From Lunularia cruciata (lineage: Eukaryota > Streptophyta > Marchantiopsida > Lunulariales > Lunulariaceae): a DNA stretch of 64,000 nucleotides. The stretch spans positions 23,934,501 to 23,998,500 of the forward strand of contig OX419761.1 of NCBI GenBank assembly GCA_948567375.1, given 5' to 3'. Shown piece by piece: positions 30,977 to 42,470 of this stretch (positions are counted from its first letter, which is position 1; every line of letters starts with the position of its first letter). Under the pieces are notes generated by a model. It was not told the origin of the DNA and searched no databases. It worked only from the letters and a program-made list of their open reading frames with translations. A program made the translations under genes and the position numbers.

Positions 30977-32329
30977 GTGGATGATTCTTTCCCAAATGAG
31001 GAGCTCATTACAATCTCATTCACTCAAGAGGTTCCAATGGAGTACAAGGAGATTGTGGATTATGTTACAAGAGGTAACTATCCAAAAGAGATGCATGCTA
31101 GGGAGAGGAAGGCCCTTGTAGCAAGATCTAGAACTTACACAATGGTGGAAGATATTCTTTTTCACCAAGGAGTAGATGGTCTACTTCAAAGAGCAGTGGG
31201 TAAGGAAGAGTCTATCTTACTCATAAAGGAGTTTCATGAAGGTTTATTGTGTGGAGGACACTTTGTAGGAAAGGTGACTCCTTTCAAGATTCTAGATGCA
31301 AGTTATCATTGGAGTGGGATTTTCAAGGATTGTCTTGATTATTGCAAAACTTGTCATGGTTGTCAAGCTTTTGCTAGAAAGTCTACTTCTACTTCACCAC
31401 TTAGATCAATTCCCTTGCAAGGACCTTTTGAGAAGTAGGGAATTGATTTTGTAGGTCCTCTTAATAGAACCCCAAGGAACAATCTGTACATTGTGGTAGT
31501 TAGTGATGATCTTACCAAGTCGGTTGAGGCTAGACCATTGAAAGACAAGAACATGAAGTTGAGAGATTTCTTTATGAACACATTATCACTAGGTTTGGGT
31601 GCCCTTTGGAGTTGGTTTCTAATAGAAGAGTAGAGTTTAAACAAAGCATTACTACAGCTATGCTTTGGTATTTCTCTATCACACATAGAATAACTACATC
31701 CTATTAGCCAAATTCCAATGGCTTGGCAGAGAGAACCAATCAGACCTTGTGCATGATGTTGGCAAAAGATGTAGATATGGAAGGGGCTAAAAATCATTTG
31801 GATAAGAGGATTCATGTAGTTTTGTTGGAATATAAGACAAACATGAAGACTTCCATCAGATATTCTCCATTTCAATTGGTATATTGTATTGAGTCTACTT
31901 TATCTATTCACTTTGATCTTCCTACCTTCCAAAACATTCATATGGGATTGAAAAAAGCACAAGGAGGTGATGCAAAGAAGTCAAGGAGGGATCAACTCAT
32001 GGAATTGGAAGAAGCAAGAGCTATGGTTTGAGTGGAGCAAGCTCAAAGGAAACAAAAGGAGAGCTATAACAAGAAGCAAGGCAAGAAGAAGGTAAAGCTT
32101 TCCAAAGAAGGCAATTATTTAATGTTGTTTGATTCCATTTGATTCAAGAGAGTGAAAAAGAAGTTTTTTACTAAGTACTTTGGACCTTTCTTAGTGGAGA
32201 AGGTGTGGTGCAATTACACCTATGGTCTCAAGGAGTTGAGAGGAATATATTTTGATAGGATTTATCATGATAAGTTGATAGAGAGACCTTCACTTTGAAG
32301 ACAAAGTGAAATCTTAGTCCGGGTGTAAA
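30977..32329 (+). pseudogene. Element C integrase and 3' region
   Basis: Zinc-binding region: CGGHF near 31252 and CKTCHGCQAF near 31345. First catalytic Asp in IDFVGPLN near 31441; the second block (LVSNRR-like) near 31615 has lost its Asp. SNGLAERTNQTL near 31708-31745 keeps the Glu (AERTN). The end region FEVSELVE-like is decayed. The 3' UTR ends GTCCGGGTGTAAA before the LTR. No chromodomain is seen. Confidence 0.8.
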
Positions 32330-33000
32330 TGTAACACCTATTTGTGCATGTATATACTATTGTGATATTTAATTTGGTATTATAAGTAATTGAAAGATAT
32401 TATTTATATATAGAAAAAGAATAGTTCTATATTATTCATGATTAGCAAATTCTAGTCATAGTTAAGATAAAGGGGACTTTTCATTTAGAGAAAGTGGAAA
32501 AGATGAGCACCACTATTTTGGATTGTAGTGTATTGACTTGGTATTATTCTTAGGTGTTGGCTTTGAGGAAAGAGTTGAGAAATCTTGGACCCACAAGCCT
32601 TTTTTTTAGGATTCTTCTATAGTGTAAGGAAAGCCACTGTGAAGGAATCCTTGACTTAGTGTGTTGGTTCAAGATAAGACCACATGCTTAGGAGAATATT
32701 CATTTAGCTTTTGATTTTATTTGACTTTTAGCCTAGTAACTTGAGTTACTCTAATAATTAGTAACTTTGGTACATAACTATTTCAAAAGTATATAAACTA
32801 GGGTGAGGAAATATTCATCATCCTTTCATTTGTAACTATCTCTCTCTCATTGAGTTCTCTAGTGAGCAATGGTTTGAGTCTTGGAGTATTAGCCTTGGAG
32901 GAGTATGATGGAGTTGGGTTTCTTTGCCTTCTTAGTCCATGATGCGCTACCATAATAGCCATCAAAGGTTCATCCTAAGTTAGAGACATGCCGGCTCATA
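32330..33000 (+). repeat. Element C 3' LTR
   Basis: 671 bp, TGTAACACC...GCTCATA, matching the split 5' LTR and the C2 5' LTR. TATA box AGTATATAAACTAG near 32787. It continues uninterrupted through the site that B hit in the 5' LTR. Confidence 0.9.
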
Positions 33001-33760
33001 GTCCAACTCCTTTGTCGAGAGCTGAAAGATTGGTCTACTCATTGGAGTACTTCTTGGCAATAACTCAATCTTGAAGAGCATACCACAATTGGGGAGTAAT
33101 CCCTTTGGCAGATCACCCAAAAATATATCTAAAAACTCTTGGACTATTTGATCAACCATTGCTTGATGAAGCTTTTGGTCCTCCTCAAATCTTCCGTGCA
33201 CAATTGGCTTGATCTACATTGCAAAAATAGACTTACCTTCCTCCAAAGCTTACTTTATGGTTGATTTATTAACAAACTTCACATCTTTGGACTTATCTTC
33301 CTTCAAAGCTTGCTCTATGGTTGCTTTTCTAACAAATTTCTCATCCTAAGACTGACTTTTCTTAGATGTCTTACTCAAAGGTGCCAGAAAACCTAATCAG
33401 AAATTTGTACCTTGGTGTTTTACTTGAATTTGTTATCGGTTTCAATCAAATTGAACCTTATGATGTTCAATCCACGGTAGAGGTAGAATGATATCATAGT
33501 TTAAAGGTTTCATTACAAACCTCATATACTCCAAATACTCTTTCCCAATCTTGAATGTAATGTGAGGTACCAAATGCAAAAGATGTGAGGTACTAAATGC
33601 AAAACTCTTTCTACCATCTGCCATCATCAATCTACGTCCAGTTATTGGCTTGATAGGAATGATTAATTCTTTTGATAATTGCATACATATGCAATTCTTT
33701 CACTTCCAAAATCAACCAAAATCATCTACCATGATCAAATATCATAACTTGCAATTGAAG
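33001..33760 (-). pseudogene. Element E RT start, repeat linker and protease
   Basis: Minus-strand continuation of E beyond C. RT N-terminus (GDLPKGLLPN, LPRSTPMSRP) at 33001-33150, joining the piece at 12992-13044. Two copies of the 60-bp linker repeat lie about 33225-33345. The protease about 33440-33760 includes the ILPLPWIEHH block near 33470 and the MMADGRKS segment. The catalytic VDFG region near 33712 is decayed. Confidence 0.8.
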
Positions 33761-34720
33761 TAAACTTACTTGCATAGGTTGAGCCTTCAATCCATTGGAA
33801 CTAATTAAGTTCCCAATAGGTAGCAAAATCTCATATTCAGATTCCTTATTTACTTGATCATTTAGCTCCACAAACTTTATTTGGGTGATTTGTCAAGATC
33901 ACCCATTCTTGAGTGGACAAATATCAATTCAATGTCAAATTTGGTGACAAAAAACAACCACTATTTTGTCATAATCTTTCCTGATCTACTTTTCCAAGTG
34001 GCATTGTTGGATGGCATCAATCTCCATTGGTGCCGGCTCCTCCACCCTTGTGTAATTTGTTAGGAAGTTTTGTGAAGATCAATGTTGAGACCAAGTTGTC
34101 ACAACCAAGGAGTCAAAGCGCTCAACCAACTACATGGCTTCCTCCTAGTGTTTAAGCTCTCACATAGTCACTTCCAATTTGGTTTGCAACTTCAAACTCC
34201 TCATAAATTGATCCAAAGCTTCACTATCCAATATTTCTAAAATTTACATAATGGTGTTTTGAAATTGCATGATATAGCTTCTTATAGAACCAATCTGCTT
34301 CAACTTTGTCAACTTATTTTGTGTTGAATTTATTGGTTGGAATTGGTTAATTATTACACTCTTGAATTCCTCCCATGTCAAGATTGGTGCAACAAACTAC
34401 CATTCAGTTTGTTCCACTTGGATCTGCCACCTTAGCTTTGCCACTCCATCCAATTGGCTTGAAGTTAAGAGAATCTGTTTTTGTTCATCTTGAAGATTTG
34501 TACCCTCAAAACTTTATAATCAAATACAAAATTCTCCACTACACTTGAGAAATTTTTTCCTCCAAATACCTTGGGTTTTGGAAATCAGATTTTCTCTTCT
34601 TCTTCCCAAATGGTGCTCTCTCTATGTGCTCTTGTCATCGATGGTCTCATTCTTCCAAAAATCAAGTAAGGTGCTTGATTTGTTGCTACATAGCAATGAT
34701 AATTTTGGGCATTAATGCCA
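33761..34720 (-). pseudogene. Element E gag
   Basis: Minus-strand match to B gag: knuckle region about 33895-33965, EPKHLEEAM-like near 34150, SYIMQFQNTIM near 34260, LDGVAKLRW near 34440, MSYQQQIKHL near 34670. Stops throughout. The ATG equivalent is the complement of CAT at about 34719-34721. Confidence 0.75.
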
Positions 34721-34738
34721 TGGCTACTACTCTATCAA

Positions 34739-34966
34739 CTACCTATAATTTACCTGAATTCACATGTGGATGCAACACATCCACCATTCTTCACAAGCCA
34801 CAATCAAAAGTACCAATTGTTCACCCAACAAAGCAATCATATTCAAATAATTGTACCCAAAGCATGAGGTGATGAAATGTGTGAAATGATGCTTGGGTAG
34901 TATACGTACACAGAAGCTCCAATGGTTTGACAAAAATGGATTTGATGATCCATAGATTCCATCCAT
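34739..34966 (-). pseudogene. Element E leader ORF (ORF0)
   Basis: From the ATG at 34964-34966 the frame is open for 68 codons (MDGIYGSSNP ... WWMCCIHM), homologous to B and F ORF0. It then meets a TGA and, after one lost base, reaches the family-wide TAG (complement CTA at 34739-34741). Confidence 0.65.
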
Positions 34967-34988
34967 CCCATTCTTACTTTGATACTTA

Positions 34989-35399
34989 TCTAAAAGATTG
35001 AAACTGAGGAGAGCAATAGGAGAATGGAAGATTGGAGTGTGAGATCACATTGGGACACTTGAATGAGAGAAACTCCAAATTCTTAACATGAGCTTAGACT
35101 TTAGTATTTATAGAGAAATATACAATGCTCTTAAGAAGCTCCGCAAGAAGCCCTCTACTTGGAGTCCAAGCCAAGTTAATTGAGAAGCTTCTCAAGAATC
35201 TTCCTTCTTGAAACCACCTACTTGGTATGCAAGCTAAGTTAGCCAAGAAGCTTCCTCCTTGGCATTCTTATTACCCAATACTTAGAAGGTGCTAAGTAAC
35301 TTCTTAGATGCTTCTAGAATATTCTTAGCTAATTTGGACTATTTGCTACTTTGTTATTTTCAACTAACTCATTGGTCCATATTGTTCCATATTGTTATA
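34989..35399 (-). repeat. Element E 5' LTR
   Basis: 411 bp in minus orientation, with the same AAGCTTC-rich blocks and a TATA-like TATTTATAG near 35104. A 10-bp duplication of CCATATTGTT lies near its start (35378-35397). The decayed PBS complement (GATACTTA) lies just left, at 34981-34988. Confidence 0.85.
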
Positions 35400-35961
35400 A
35401 CCAATGTGTTTTTGGATGCTCTACCAAAGGGATTACTCTCCAATTGTGATATGCTCTTCAAGATTGAGTTATTACCAAGAAGTAGTCTAGAGTGTAGACC
35501 ATCTATCGGCTCTCACCAAAGGAGTTAGAAAAAATTTGAATAAAACCATTTCTATTTGTTCCAAAGAAGGATGGAGGAATTTTTTCATGTATTGGTTATT
35601 GTGGCCTCAATAAACAAACAATGAAGAATGCATATTCTTTGCCTCAAATTGATGACTTGCTTGATCAGTTGAATGGAGCACAATACTTTTCCAAGTTGGA
35701 TCTTTGAACTGGCTATTGGTAAATTCTCATTGATAGGGAGGATGTGCAAAAGACTACCTTTCACAAAAGGTATGAGCATTTTGGGCTCACCAATGCTCCT
35801 ATAGTCTTCATGGATAAGATGCATCAAGTGTTGGATGGGCTATTAGATCGGTATGTGGTGGTGTTCTTGGATGATATTTTAATCTATAGTAAGACGGAGG
35901 TAGAACATGCAAATCATGTGGAAGAGGCTCTAAGACTAATATATCAATGGAAGTTTTACTA
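35400..35961 (+). pseudogene. Element F reverse transcriptase continuation
   Basis: Picks up where F stops at 7606: DALPKGLLSN near 35418, PKKDGG near 35562, [13 protein letters not shown] near 35635, FGLTNAPIVFM near 35780, FLDDILIYS near 35868-35894, then KFY at 35960. The match ends abruptly at 35961, where leader-ORF sequence of G begins. Confidence 0.82.
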
Positions 35962-37145
35962 AACCTGAACCATTGAGATTTCATATCCATATATTATCCA
36001 AGCATCATTTCACACTTATGGGCAAATTTTTTGAATACAATCACCTTGTCAAATGAACCATGGAAAATTTTGATTGTTACTTACAAAGGGTGGTGGATAC
36101 AATGTATCTATAGGTTAACTTAGATAATTGTAGATAGTTTGATAGAGTAGTAGTTGTGGCAGCAATATCCAAAGTTATCATTGTTACATAGCAATAAATT
36201 GAGCATCTTACTCAATTTTGGAAGAGAGAGATCATCAATGACAAGAGTAATAGAGAGAGCATCATTTCAAGAAGGAGAAGAGAAAATCTAATTTCCAAAG
36301 CCTAAGTTATTTGAGGGAAAAAACCTCCCAAACACATTGGAGAATTTGGTATTTGATTGCAATTGTTATTTTCAAATTACTAACTTTCAAGATGAACAAA
36401 GACAAATTCTCTTGGCTTTAAGCAAATTGGATGGAGTAGCAAAACTATGGTGGAAATTTCAAGTAGAGCAAGCTCAATGGCCATTTGTTGCACCAATCTC
36501 AACATGCAAAGAATTCAAGAGTGCAATGATTAGGAGATATCAAGTTGTAAATACTACTCATGCCACACAAGATAAATTTGCATAATTGAAGCAAATTGGT
36601 ATTATGACAAGCTATATCACTCAATTCCAAAACACCTTAATGCAAATTCTAGGCATACTAGAAAGTGAAATTCTTGATTTATTTGTGAGGTGCTTGAAAT
36701 CATGCATCAAATTGAAAGTGACCATGCAAGAGCCCAAACACTTGGAAGAAGCCATGCAATAGACTAAACACTTTGATTCTTTGGTTGCCACAACTTGGTC
36801 TTGACCTTGAATTTATAAAACTACGAATACACTACACACAAATTGAAGAGTTAGCACCAATGGAGATTAATGTCATCCAATCAAGGCCACTTGGCAGTAT
36901 AGAAAGGAAAAAAATTGTGACAAAATAGTGGATGTTTTTATTGTTTCCAAATTGGACATTGCATTATTGAACATCCACTCAAGAATAGAAAATCTCAAAA
37001 AATTGCCCAAATGGAGTTTTTGGACCATGATGAGCAAGGAAACAAAGGATCATACCTAGAGAAATCAAGCCACCTATTGCAAATCTAATTAGTTCTAATG
37101 GGATTGAAGGCTTGACCTATGAAATTTTGGTTCACTTGCAAGGTA
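35962..37145 (+). pseudogene. Element G leader ORF end and gag
   Basis: Leader ORF from its second block, ending at the conserved TAG at 36135-36137; the gag start codon is GTG at 36156. Gag: LFEGKNLP near 36309, FQITNFQDE, LDGVAKLWW near 36427, APISTCKEF. The zinc knuckle is decayed near 36920-36965. The beginning of the protease (SNGIEGLTYE) follows and breaks off near 37145. Confidence 0.75.
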
Positions 37146-38530
37146 TGATATCATACTAAGTACATATGTACCTAGCAAGTACATCTCTTTGGGGAGCACC
37201 AATACTATTTGTCCCATATAAGGATAGAGGACTTTGCTTCTATATTGACTACCATGGCCTCAATAAACAAACTATGAAAAATGCATGTCCTTTGCCTTGA
37301 ATTGATGACTTGCTAGATCAATTGAGCAAAGAAAAATGCTTCTCCAAGTTGGATATTTGAAGTGGTTATTGTCAAATTCCCATTGATAGGGAGGATGTGC
37401 AAAAAACTACATTTAGCACAAGGTATGGGCATTTGGAATGGAGAGTTTTACTTTTTGGGCTTACTAATGCTCTAGTAGTCTTCATGGATCAAATGCATTG
37501 GGAGTTGGATTGGTATGGGGTGGTGTTCTTGTATGATATTTTAATCTATAGAAAGATAAGAGGTAGAATACATGAATCATATATAAGGAGTCTTAAGATT
37601 ACTATGTCAATGGAATTTTTTTTATAAGAAGTCAAAATGTACCTTTTGGTAAAAGGAAATTACAATCTTGGGTTACAAAGTCTTATTAAAAGTAATCAAG
37701 GCCATTATTGATTGACCTACTCCAAAGAATGCCATAGAAGTGTGGGCAGTTAATGGATCAAGTTTTTTATTGATAGTTCATTTACTACTATGCTCATGTG
37801 GCCATATTTTTTATCAATCTCTTAGGGACGACCTCCAATTTTTAGTGGATTGCCTAGCACAAAGAAGCATTCAAGAAACTGAAGCATATGACATCTTTAC
37901 AACCCATCCTTGAACCATATGATCCTCAACTACCTTGTGTGGTTAACTTTGAGGTTCCAATGTTACCATTGGAGTTGTGTCATAACATGAATTTCCAAAT
38001 GGGCTAGATCTCATTGCCTTTATGTCTCAAAAACTTAACACCATAAAAAGAATCAATATACTTGGGATTGAGAACAATTAACAATGGTATATGCTACCAA
38101 GGTATGGAGGCATTATCTCTTGGAGAAAAAAGTGATTTTGCAAATTGATCACAAACCTTTGTTGTAAACATTACATTTGAAGCACATGAAGAGTCAACAT
38201 CATCATAAATGGGACAAAAAACTATAGTTGTTTCACATCAAAGCTTGAGTTCAAACCCAACAAGCTCTATATCATTCTTGATGCACTATCACAACAATTT
38301 AATTTGCTACTCTTCTTGAATCTCTCATCATGGTAGCTATTATGATAGTGTCAATCAACTTGAAGGTCTAGATCAAGTTTAGAATTGCTTTACAACAATA
38401 TCACTTCTTTCAATTGGTACAAGGTCAACTTATAGCACATGAAAAGGATAAAAACACCTCTTCACTCAAAGATGGACTTTTATATTTCAAGAGACATATT
38501 TATGTTTCAACTAGGAGTGATCTACGCTTG
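37146..38530 (+). pseudogene. Element G reverse transcriptase and RNase H
   Basis: After a deletion removing the protease and RT start, it resumes with GAPILFVP near 37193, then RIDDLLDQL near 37300, GHLEWRVLLFGLTNA near 37430 and FLYDILIY near 37526, where the first catalytic Asp of the FLDDIL box is Tyr. The RNase H remnant VNFEVPM near 37940 has lost its first Asp. TDHKPLL-like near 38145. Heavily broken. Confidence 0.78.
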
Positions 38531-39502
38531 GCGTGACTTCAAGAGGCACATGACTTATCAATTATAAGACACATGGGGGTTGGGAAGACCTTGAGTACTC
38601 TACAATGAGAATAGTGGTGGCCAAACATGGCACATGAAGTTTGAGACTTTCTCCAATCTTGTGAGAGTTGCCACTGCAATAAAGCTAGTAACCAAAACCC
38701 AAGCAAATTACTCCGACCACTTCCCATCCCATCTGCTTGATAGAACATGTGAGCTTTGATATCATCACATCCTTGCCAAGGACAAACCAAGGTCATATAG
38801 CAATTTTGGTGTTTGTTTATAAGCTTAGTAAACAAATCCATTTGGCTCAAACATTTGATATAGTGTGCCCTAACAATGGCCCAAACCTACTTTGTAATGT
38901 CTTTGAACATCATGGAATGCCTCATGTCCTCACCTTTGACCATGATCATCAATTTACTAGTAAAATTTGGCAAGCATTCTTAAGCTACAAGCACCAAGCT
39001 TGCTTTGTCTACAACCTATCATCCTCAAATTGATAGGCAAATAGATCATGCAAATTGCACCTTGGAGCATAGTTTTGTGCCTTTGTATTGACAAAAGTAC
39101 AAAGCACCATACCCATTGGATGCTTGACTTGTGGTTGTTGAGTTTGATTACAATAACTCCAAGCATTCAAACACCAAATTCTCTCCCTTCTTCCTTAATT
39201 TCCAAGATTAAAATTCTTCCAAGATCCACTTCTTCCAAATCCTCTTCTTGCTCTCCCACCATCTCACATACCTCATATTTCCACCATCTTGTCCATAATA
39301 TCTCAATCCTTACCTCAAGCCACATTTCATCTCCTTGTTGCTCAAAATTGACAAAAGCAATACACAAATCAAGTTCATCGCATCTTCACCTTTCAACTAG
39401 GTGATAAAGTCATACTTTCTTTTATTAACCTACCCTTCCCACATGATATCCAAGTTTGTAAACTTTTTCCTGATTAGATAGGTCCATTTGATATTACACA
39501 AT
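38531..39502 (+). pseudogene. Element G integrase (interrupted by H)
   Basis: Zinc-binding CESCHCNK near 38660, FDIITSLPRT near 38754 with the first Asp, TFDHDHQFT near 38936 with the second. At the Glu position DRQIDHAN reads Asp (GAT) near 39042. It ends at PFDIT near 39490, where H is inserted; the end resumes at 43268. Confidence 0.78.
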
Positions 39503-39879
39503 TGTGGTGCCCACATTTTTTGTTTTTTTCAAAATAAAGGAGAAGAAGTGTATAGAGAGGTCGGATTGCGCCTTTATGGCCAAAGAATGCAAAGAAAATT
39601 GTCTTTGAGATGAAACCCAAAGTAAAGTGACTTCGGGTCATAAGGCGAAGTCCTCGGAAATGCCCTGTCAGCATACCATACAAAGTAAATTGTCTTCGGA
39701 TCGGGGGGAGCTCAACCCAAGGCAAAGACAGTCTAACAACCTTTTGTCGGGGCAAGAAATTCAAGAAGAGGCCGTTTCAAAACTGGCAGCTCATACGCAC
39801 GAAGGTTGATTGACAGTGACATGTGCATGCAGGAGGTGTGATTTCTTGGTAGAAACTTGAAGCGGCGGAAGACGAAGAA

Positions 39880-40836
39880 GTGCAACTTTATAAAAATCAA
39901 AATTGCAATGACAAAATGTCAAGCAATTTTCCTTCGCCGTTGAGAAGTCATCTTGCAGGTGATCGGGGAAAGGGAAATAAAGTTGTACTCGGGTTAGTGC
40001 ACAAGGGAGAAGTCGCGAGAGAGAAATTGAGAGACAGTAAGAAAGCAGAAGAGATGGGAGGAGGGAAGAAAAACTCTGAATTCGCAGTGAGAAATCATGC
40101 GATTCAGAGATTAGATGTAGTAACGCGGATCGAAGTCTTGAGCCGACTTCGGATCACCTTTCTGGCATGGAACTGGAATGTAAGTTTTCCAGGATTCATG
40201 ACAGAAATCATCCAGAGTAAGTGTCTTGATGGTCCCGAGGAAGAAGGGAAGAGAGGAAATCCGGCTTGCTGGACAGAATTGGATTGGAGACTCGTACTCG
40301 GGCAGGAGGCGGGTTCGGAGCAAGGTGCCACGTTCTTGAGGAAAGGAGAGATAGCCCAAGAAACGCAGGAAGTGAGAGATGCCTTCTCGTCAAAGAGAAC
40401 AAAGAATGGGTACAAAGTTGAGAGCTACAAAGACCTTGTGATGAGAGGAATTGTGAGTGCACTAATGGCCATCTTGAAGCCGGAGAGAACCACTTATGTG
40501 ATGAAACACCAGGCCGTGTTCTTTCACAAGTTATTTGCAGGAGAACCGATCAATTGGGCAAGGTGTTTTCATGGGAGAACGAGGCAGATGGTGTGGAATC
40601 TGCGGGATAAGTCGCCTCCACACTACATCGTACCATTTGCAGCACATTTCTACCTTGGGTTGAATTTGCTCAATTTGGCGGAGTGCAATAGAATGGTGTC
40701 TCATTTCCATCCTGACTTGAGAAGAGAAGTCGATGCAACAATACATTCTCCAAATCCGGAGCACGGACGACTACTATGCAAAGACAGGGAAAAACGTGGA
40801 GGTCGTGGTAAGTATCCCGACAAAGAAGAGAACTAG
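39880..40836 (+). CDS. H-family protein, N-terminal domain (318 codons), unknown function
   Basis: Open frame rich in Lys, Arg and Glu. Residues about 145-240 are the conserved part: GATFLRKGE, then ERTTYVMKHQAVFFHKLFAG, EPINWARCFHGRT, and the hydrophobic PFAAHFYLGLNLLNLAE. Minus-strand J at 44990-45290 has the same order (TTYVNNGQATFFQLL, GKPMDWAKVFY, LHFYIRM), so the domain is real and repeated. No catalytic motif, zinc knuckle or membrane segment is seen. The last 35 codons overlap the next frame, so a frameshift lies near 40733-40836. Possibly a gag-like structural protein; I do not recognise the family. Confidence 0.6.
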   Translation: MQLYKNQNCNDKMSSNFPSPLRSHLAGDRGKGNKVVLGLVHKGEVAREKLRDSKKAEEMGGGKKNSEFAVRNHAIQRLDVVTRIEVLSRLRITFLAWNWNVSFPGFMTEIIQSKCLDGPEEEGKRGNPACWTELDWRLVLGQEAGSEQGATFLRKGEIAQETQEVRDAFSSKRTKNGYKVESYKDLVMRGIVSALMAILKPERTTYVMKHQAVFFHKLFAGEPINWARCFHGRTRQMVWNLRDKSPPHYIVPFAAHFYLGLNLLNLAECNRMVSHFHPDLRREVDATIHSPNPEHGRLLCKDREKRGGRGKYPDKEEN

Positions 40837-41374
40837 GCACGTAGAAGCCGAAGAAAACAAGAAACCTTGGAAGATGCAGAAACATAACCCGAGGCAAGGG
40901 ATGGTGGTGATTGAGTCGGAAGATGAAGACTCAGAAGGCAAAGCCGAGCTCAAGACGGAGGACTCGGAATGTGAGGAGGAACCTGAGCTGACACTACAAA
41001 GTGGAGATACTAGCAGTGACAGTGAAGACGGTGGAGAAATGACCTCGGCACCAGCGGCTGAAGAATACAAAGAAGAAGTGCAAGCCGAAGTAGAAGTCGA
41101 AGACAATGCGGTGCTGGAAGATGAAGTACCGGTGCTCGAGGAGAAGAAGATCACAGTACAGCAAGGAATTTGCTTAAGACGTAAGGCAAAGTGTGAGGCG
41201 GGGCTGAGTAAAGTGAAGGCAGATGCAGAAGATAGCATGAGTAGTGAGGCATCAATCCCGATACAAAGACTTCAGCAAAGAAGGCACGTATCAGAAGAAC
41301 ATGAGGAGAAACAAGAAATTACTCCGTGGAGAAAGAAGTTGCTAGTGAGGGAGTCGAGTACCTGTGAGAGGTAG
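40733..41374 (+). CDS. H-family protein, acidic middle part
   Basis: 213 codons in the next frame. It starts with a conserved basic end of the N-terminal domain (IRSTDDYYAKTGKN, PTKKRTR), then a long Glu/Asp/Ser-rich, probably disordered tract (SEDEDSEGKAE, EEEPELTLQSGD), then a basic patch. The internal ATG is unlikely to be the true start; the segment more likely continues the preceding frame. A lesion near 41372 separates it from the coiled coil. Confidence 0.5.
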   Translation: MQQYILQIRSTDDYYAKTGKNVEVVVSIPTKKRTRHVEAEENKKPWKMQKHNPRQGMVVIESEDEDSEGKAELKTEDSECEEEPELTLQSGDTSSDSEDGGEMTSAPAAEEYKEEVQAEVEVEDNAVLEDEVPVLEEKKITVQQGICLRRKAKCEAGLSKVKADAEDSMSSEASIPIQRLQQRRHVSEEHEEKQEITPWRKKLLVRESSTCER

Positions 41375-41404
41375 TATGCCCGCTGTTAGTGAAGTTGGAG
41401 AAGA

Positions 41405-41962
41405 AGAAGAAGGAGACGCAGTCGATTTGTCCAGAGGAAAAGACTGTATTGCAAGTGGTAGCGAGATTAGAAGAAGAAAACTCAGAGTTGAAGAAGAGTA
41501 TAACCCGAGGAGAGAGAAAAACTGCAAGCGGAAGCAGTAGAGAGAAGTCAGGTAATTGAAGACCTGAAGAGAGAAGTGAGCTATCAAGAGGATCTTGCAA
41601 GCAAGAGTGACGTTGCAAGGGAGAGACATGTAGCTGAATTCGAAATCTTGAAGCAGCAATTTGCTGATTCAAGAGTAGAGCTTATCCATGCTATGGCGAG
41701 GGTAGCATCAAAGGACCAAGAGCTCAATCGAGTGATGGAGAGTATGGAGGAGAAGAAGCAACTCTGGCAAAGAGAGTTGTCTGTCCGGTATAGAGAAGAA
41801 GAGAGATTACGAGAGTTACTTCGTAATCAGGAAGAGAAAATTGTACAGAAGGAGAAAGAGAAGGAAGCGGTGAAGGCCGAGTTCAAAGAAGAGTTGGCAA
41901 TGTATAGAGAGGAATGGCTTGGAGATCGGAACGAGAACGAAAGACAAGATTGGAGCCATTGA
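41405..41962 (+). CDS. H-family protein, coiled-coil segment
   Basis: From about 41460 the translation is heptad-rich (LEEENSELKKS in one frame, then LKREVSYQEDLASK, EEKKQLWQREL, EEERLRELLRNQEEK in the frame of 41576-41962). This predicts a long coiled coil of about 150 residues. One frameshift lies near 41510 and a stop at 41960. Oligomerisation is the likely role. Confidence 0.5.
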
Positions 41963-42089
41963 AGGAGATAGTCCTCAGAGTGAACGCAATGTTAAGTACA
42001 GAAGCCAGCGTTTGGATTGAAGAAACAAGGTTGCACGAGTTGAAGTTGTTGGTGTAGGAGACAAGGCAAAAACAAGCAAAAGTACAGAT

Positions 42090-42470
42090 TTGAATGCCTT
42101 GTTGATTAGTCTCAGAACTCGTGTAGACAAGAAGATCTTAGAAGTAGAAGACAATATTGCGATTAGATTAGACTTAGTGAGAATAGAGTTAGAAAAGCTT
42201 CGGCAAGATGTTAAGGCAAAACCCGAAGTAGATAACATAGGAATCCAAATGTCTTCGGAGTTGCCCTCAGAGACATTAGAGAAGAGTGGGTCGAAGGATG
42301 AAGAGTTAGATAGATTACCCACTAGTGCAATTTCAGATCAAGAAAGAGAATTGCTGGATCTGGTAGAAGAAGTAGGAGATGTGAAACCCGAGGAAAATGT
42401 AGTAGGAAGTAAGATTACTTTGGGTTCAGGTTTGAAAGCCGAGGAAGAAGTAGACATCGGATTGGATTAG
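42090..42470 (+). CDS. H-family protein, C-terminal segment
   Basis: 126 codons in a third frame: a helical LRTRVDKKILEVEDNIA then IELEKLRQDV, then an acidic tail ending at TAG 42468-42470. A decayed stretch with a similar pattern lies near 59640-59810 in N. The polypurine stretch TTTGAAGGGGCAAA follows at 42485-42498. Confidence 0.45.
   Translation: MNALLISLRTRVDKKILEVEDNIAIRLDLVRIELEKLRQDVKAKPEVDNIGIQMSSELPSETLEKSGSKDEELDRLPTSAISDQERELLDLVEEVGDVKPEENVVGSKITLGSGLKAEEEVDIGLD

Larger units (their letters stand above)
13045..33000 (+). mobile_element. Element C: non-chromovirus gypsy (Tat/Athila-like), split by B and D
   Basis: The two LTRs are at 13045-13692 plus 19309-19350 (5' LTR, cut by B) and 32330-33000 (3' LTR). 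Without B and D and their duplicated sites the element is about 7.7 kb. It has a long leader with a zinc-finger-like ORF, gag, protease (DGG type with LGRPWL), RT with FIDDF box, RNase H and integrase, and no chromodomain. The flanks GTCT (13041-13044) and GTCC (33001-33004) are a probable decayed TSD. It inserted in the RT N-terminus of E: the E sequence on both sides joins when compared with B. Confidence 0.85.
7607..35399 (-). mobile_element. Element E: minus-strand chromovirus nested in F, disrupted by Q and C
   Basis: LTRs in minus orientation lie at 7607-8024 (3' LTR) and 34989-35399 (5' LTR). The internal parts read, from right to left, leader ORF, gag, protease, repeat linker, RT, RNase H, integrase and chromodomain, so one element spans the block. 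It is interrupted by transposon Q and by element C. The flanks GTAGA (7602-7606) and ACCAA (35400-35404) both resemble GCAAA at the equivalent place in B, consistent with a decayed TSD. The host sequence is another copy of the same family, with the RT N-terminus continuing seamlessly. Confidence 0.85.

Noticed and set aside
41972-42322. Minus-strand open frames opposite the H protein, and similar ones at 40104-40462 and 40774-41238
   Set aside because: They mirror the purine-rich sense frame. A Glu/Lys-rich coding strand leaves the complement free of stops and Ser/Phe-rich. No conserved motif is seen.
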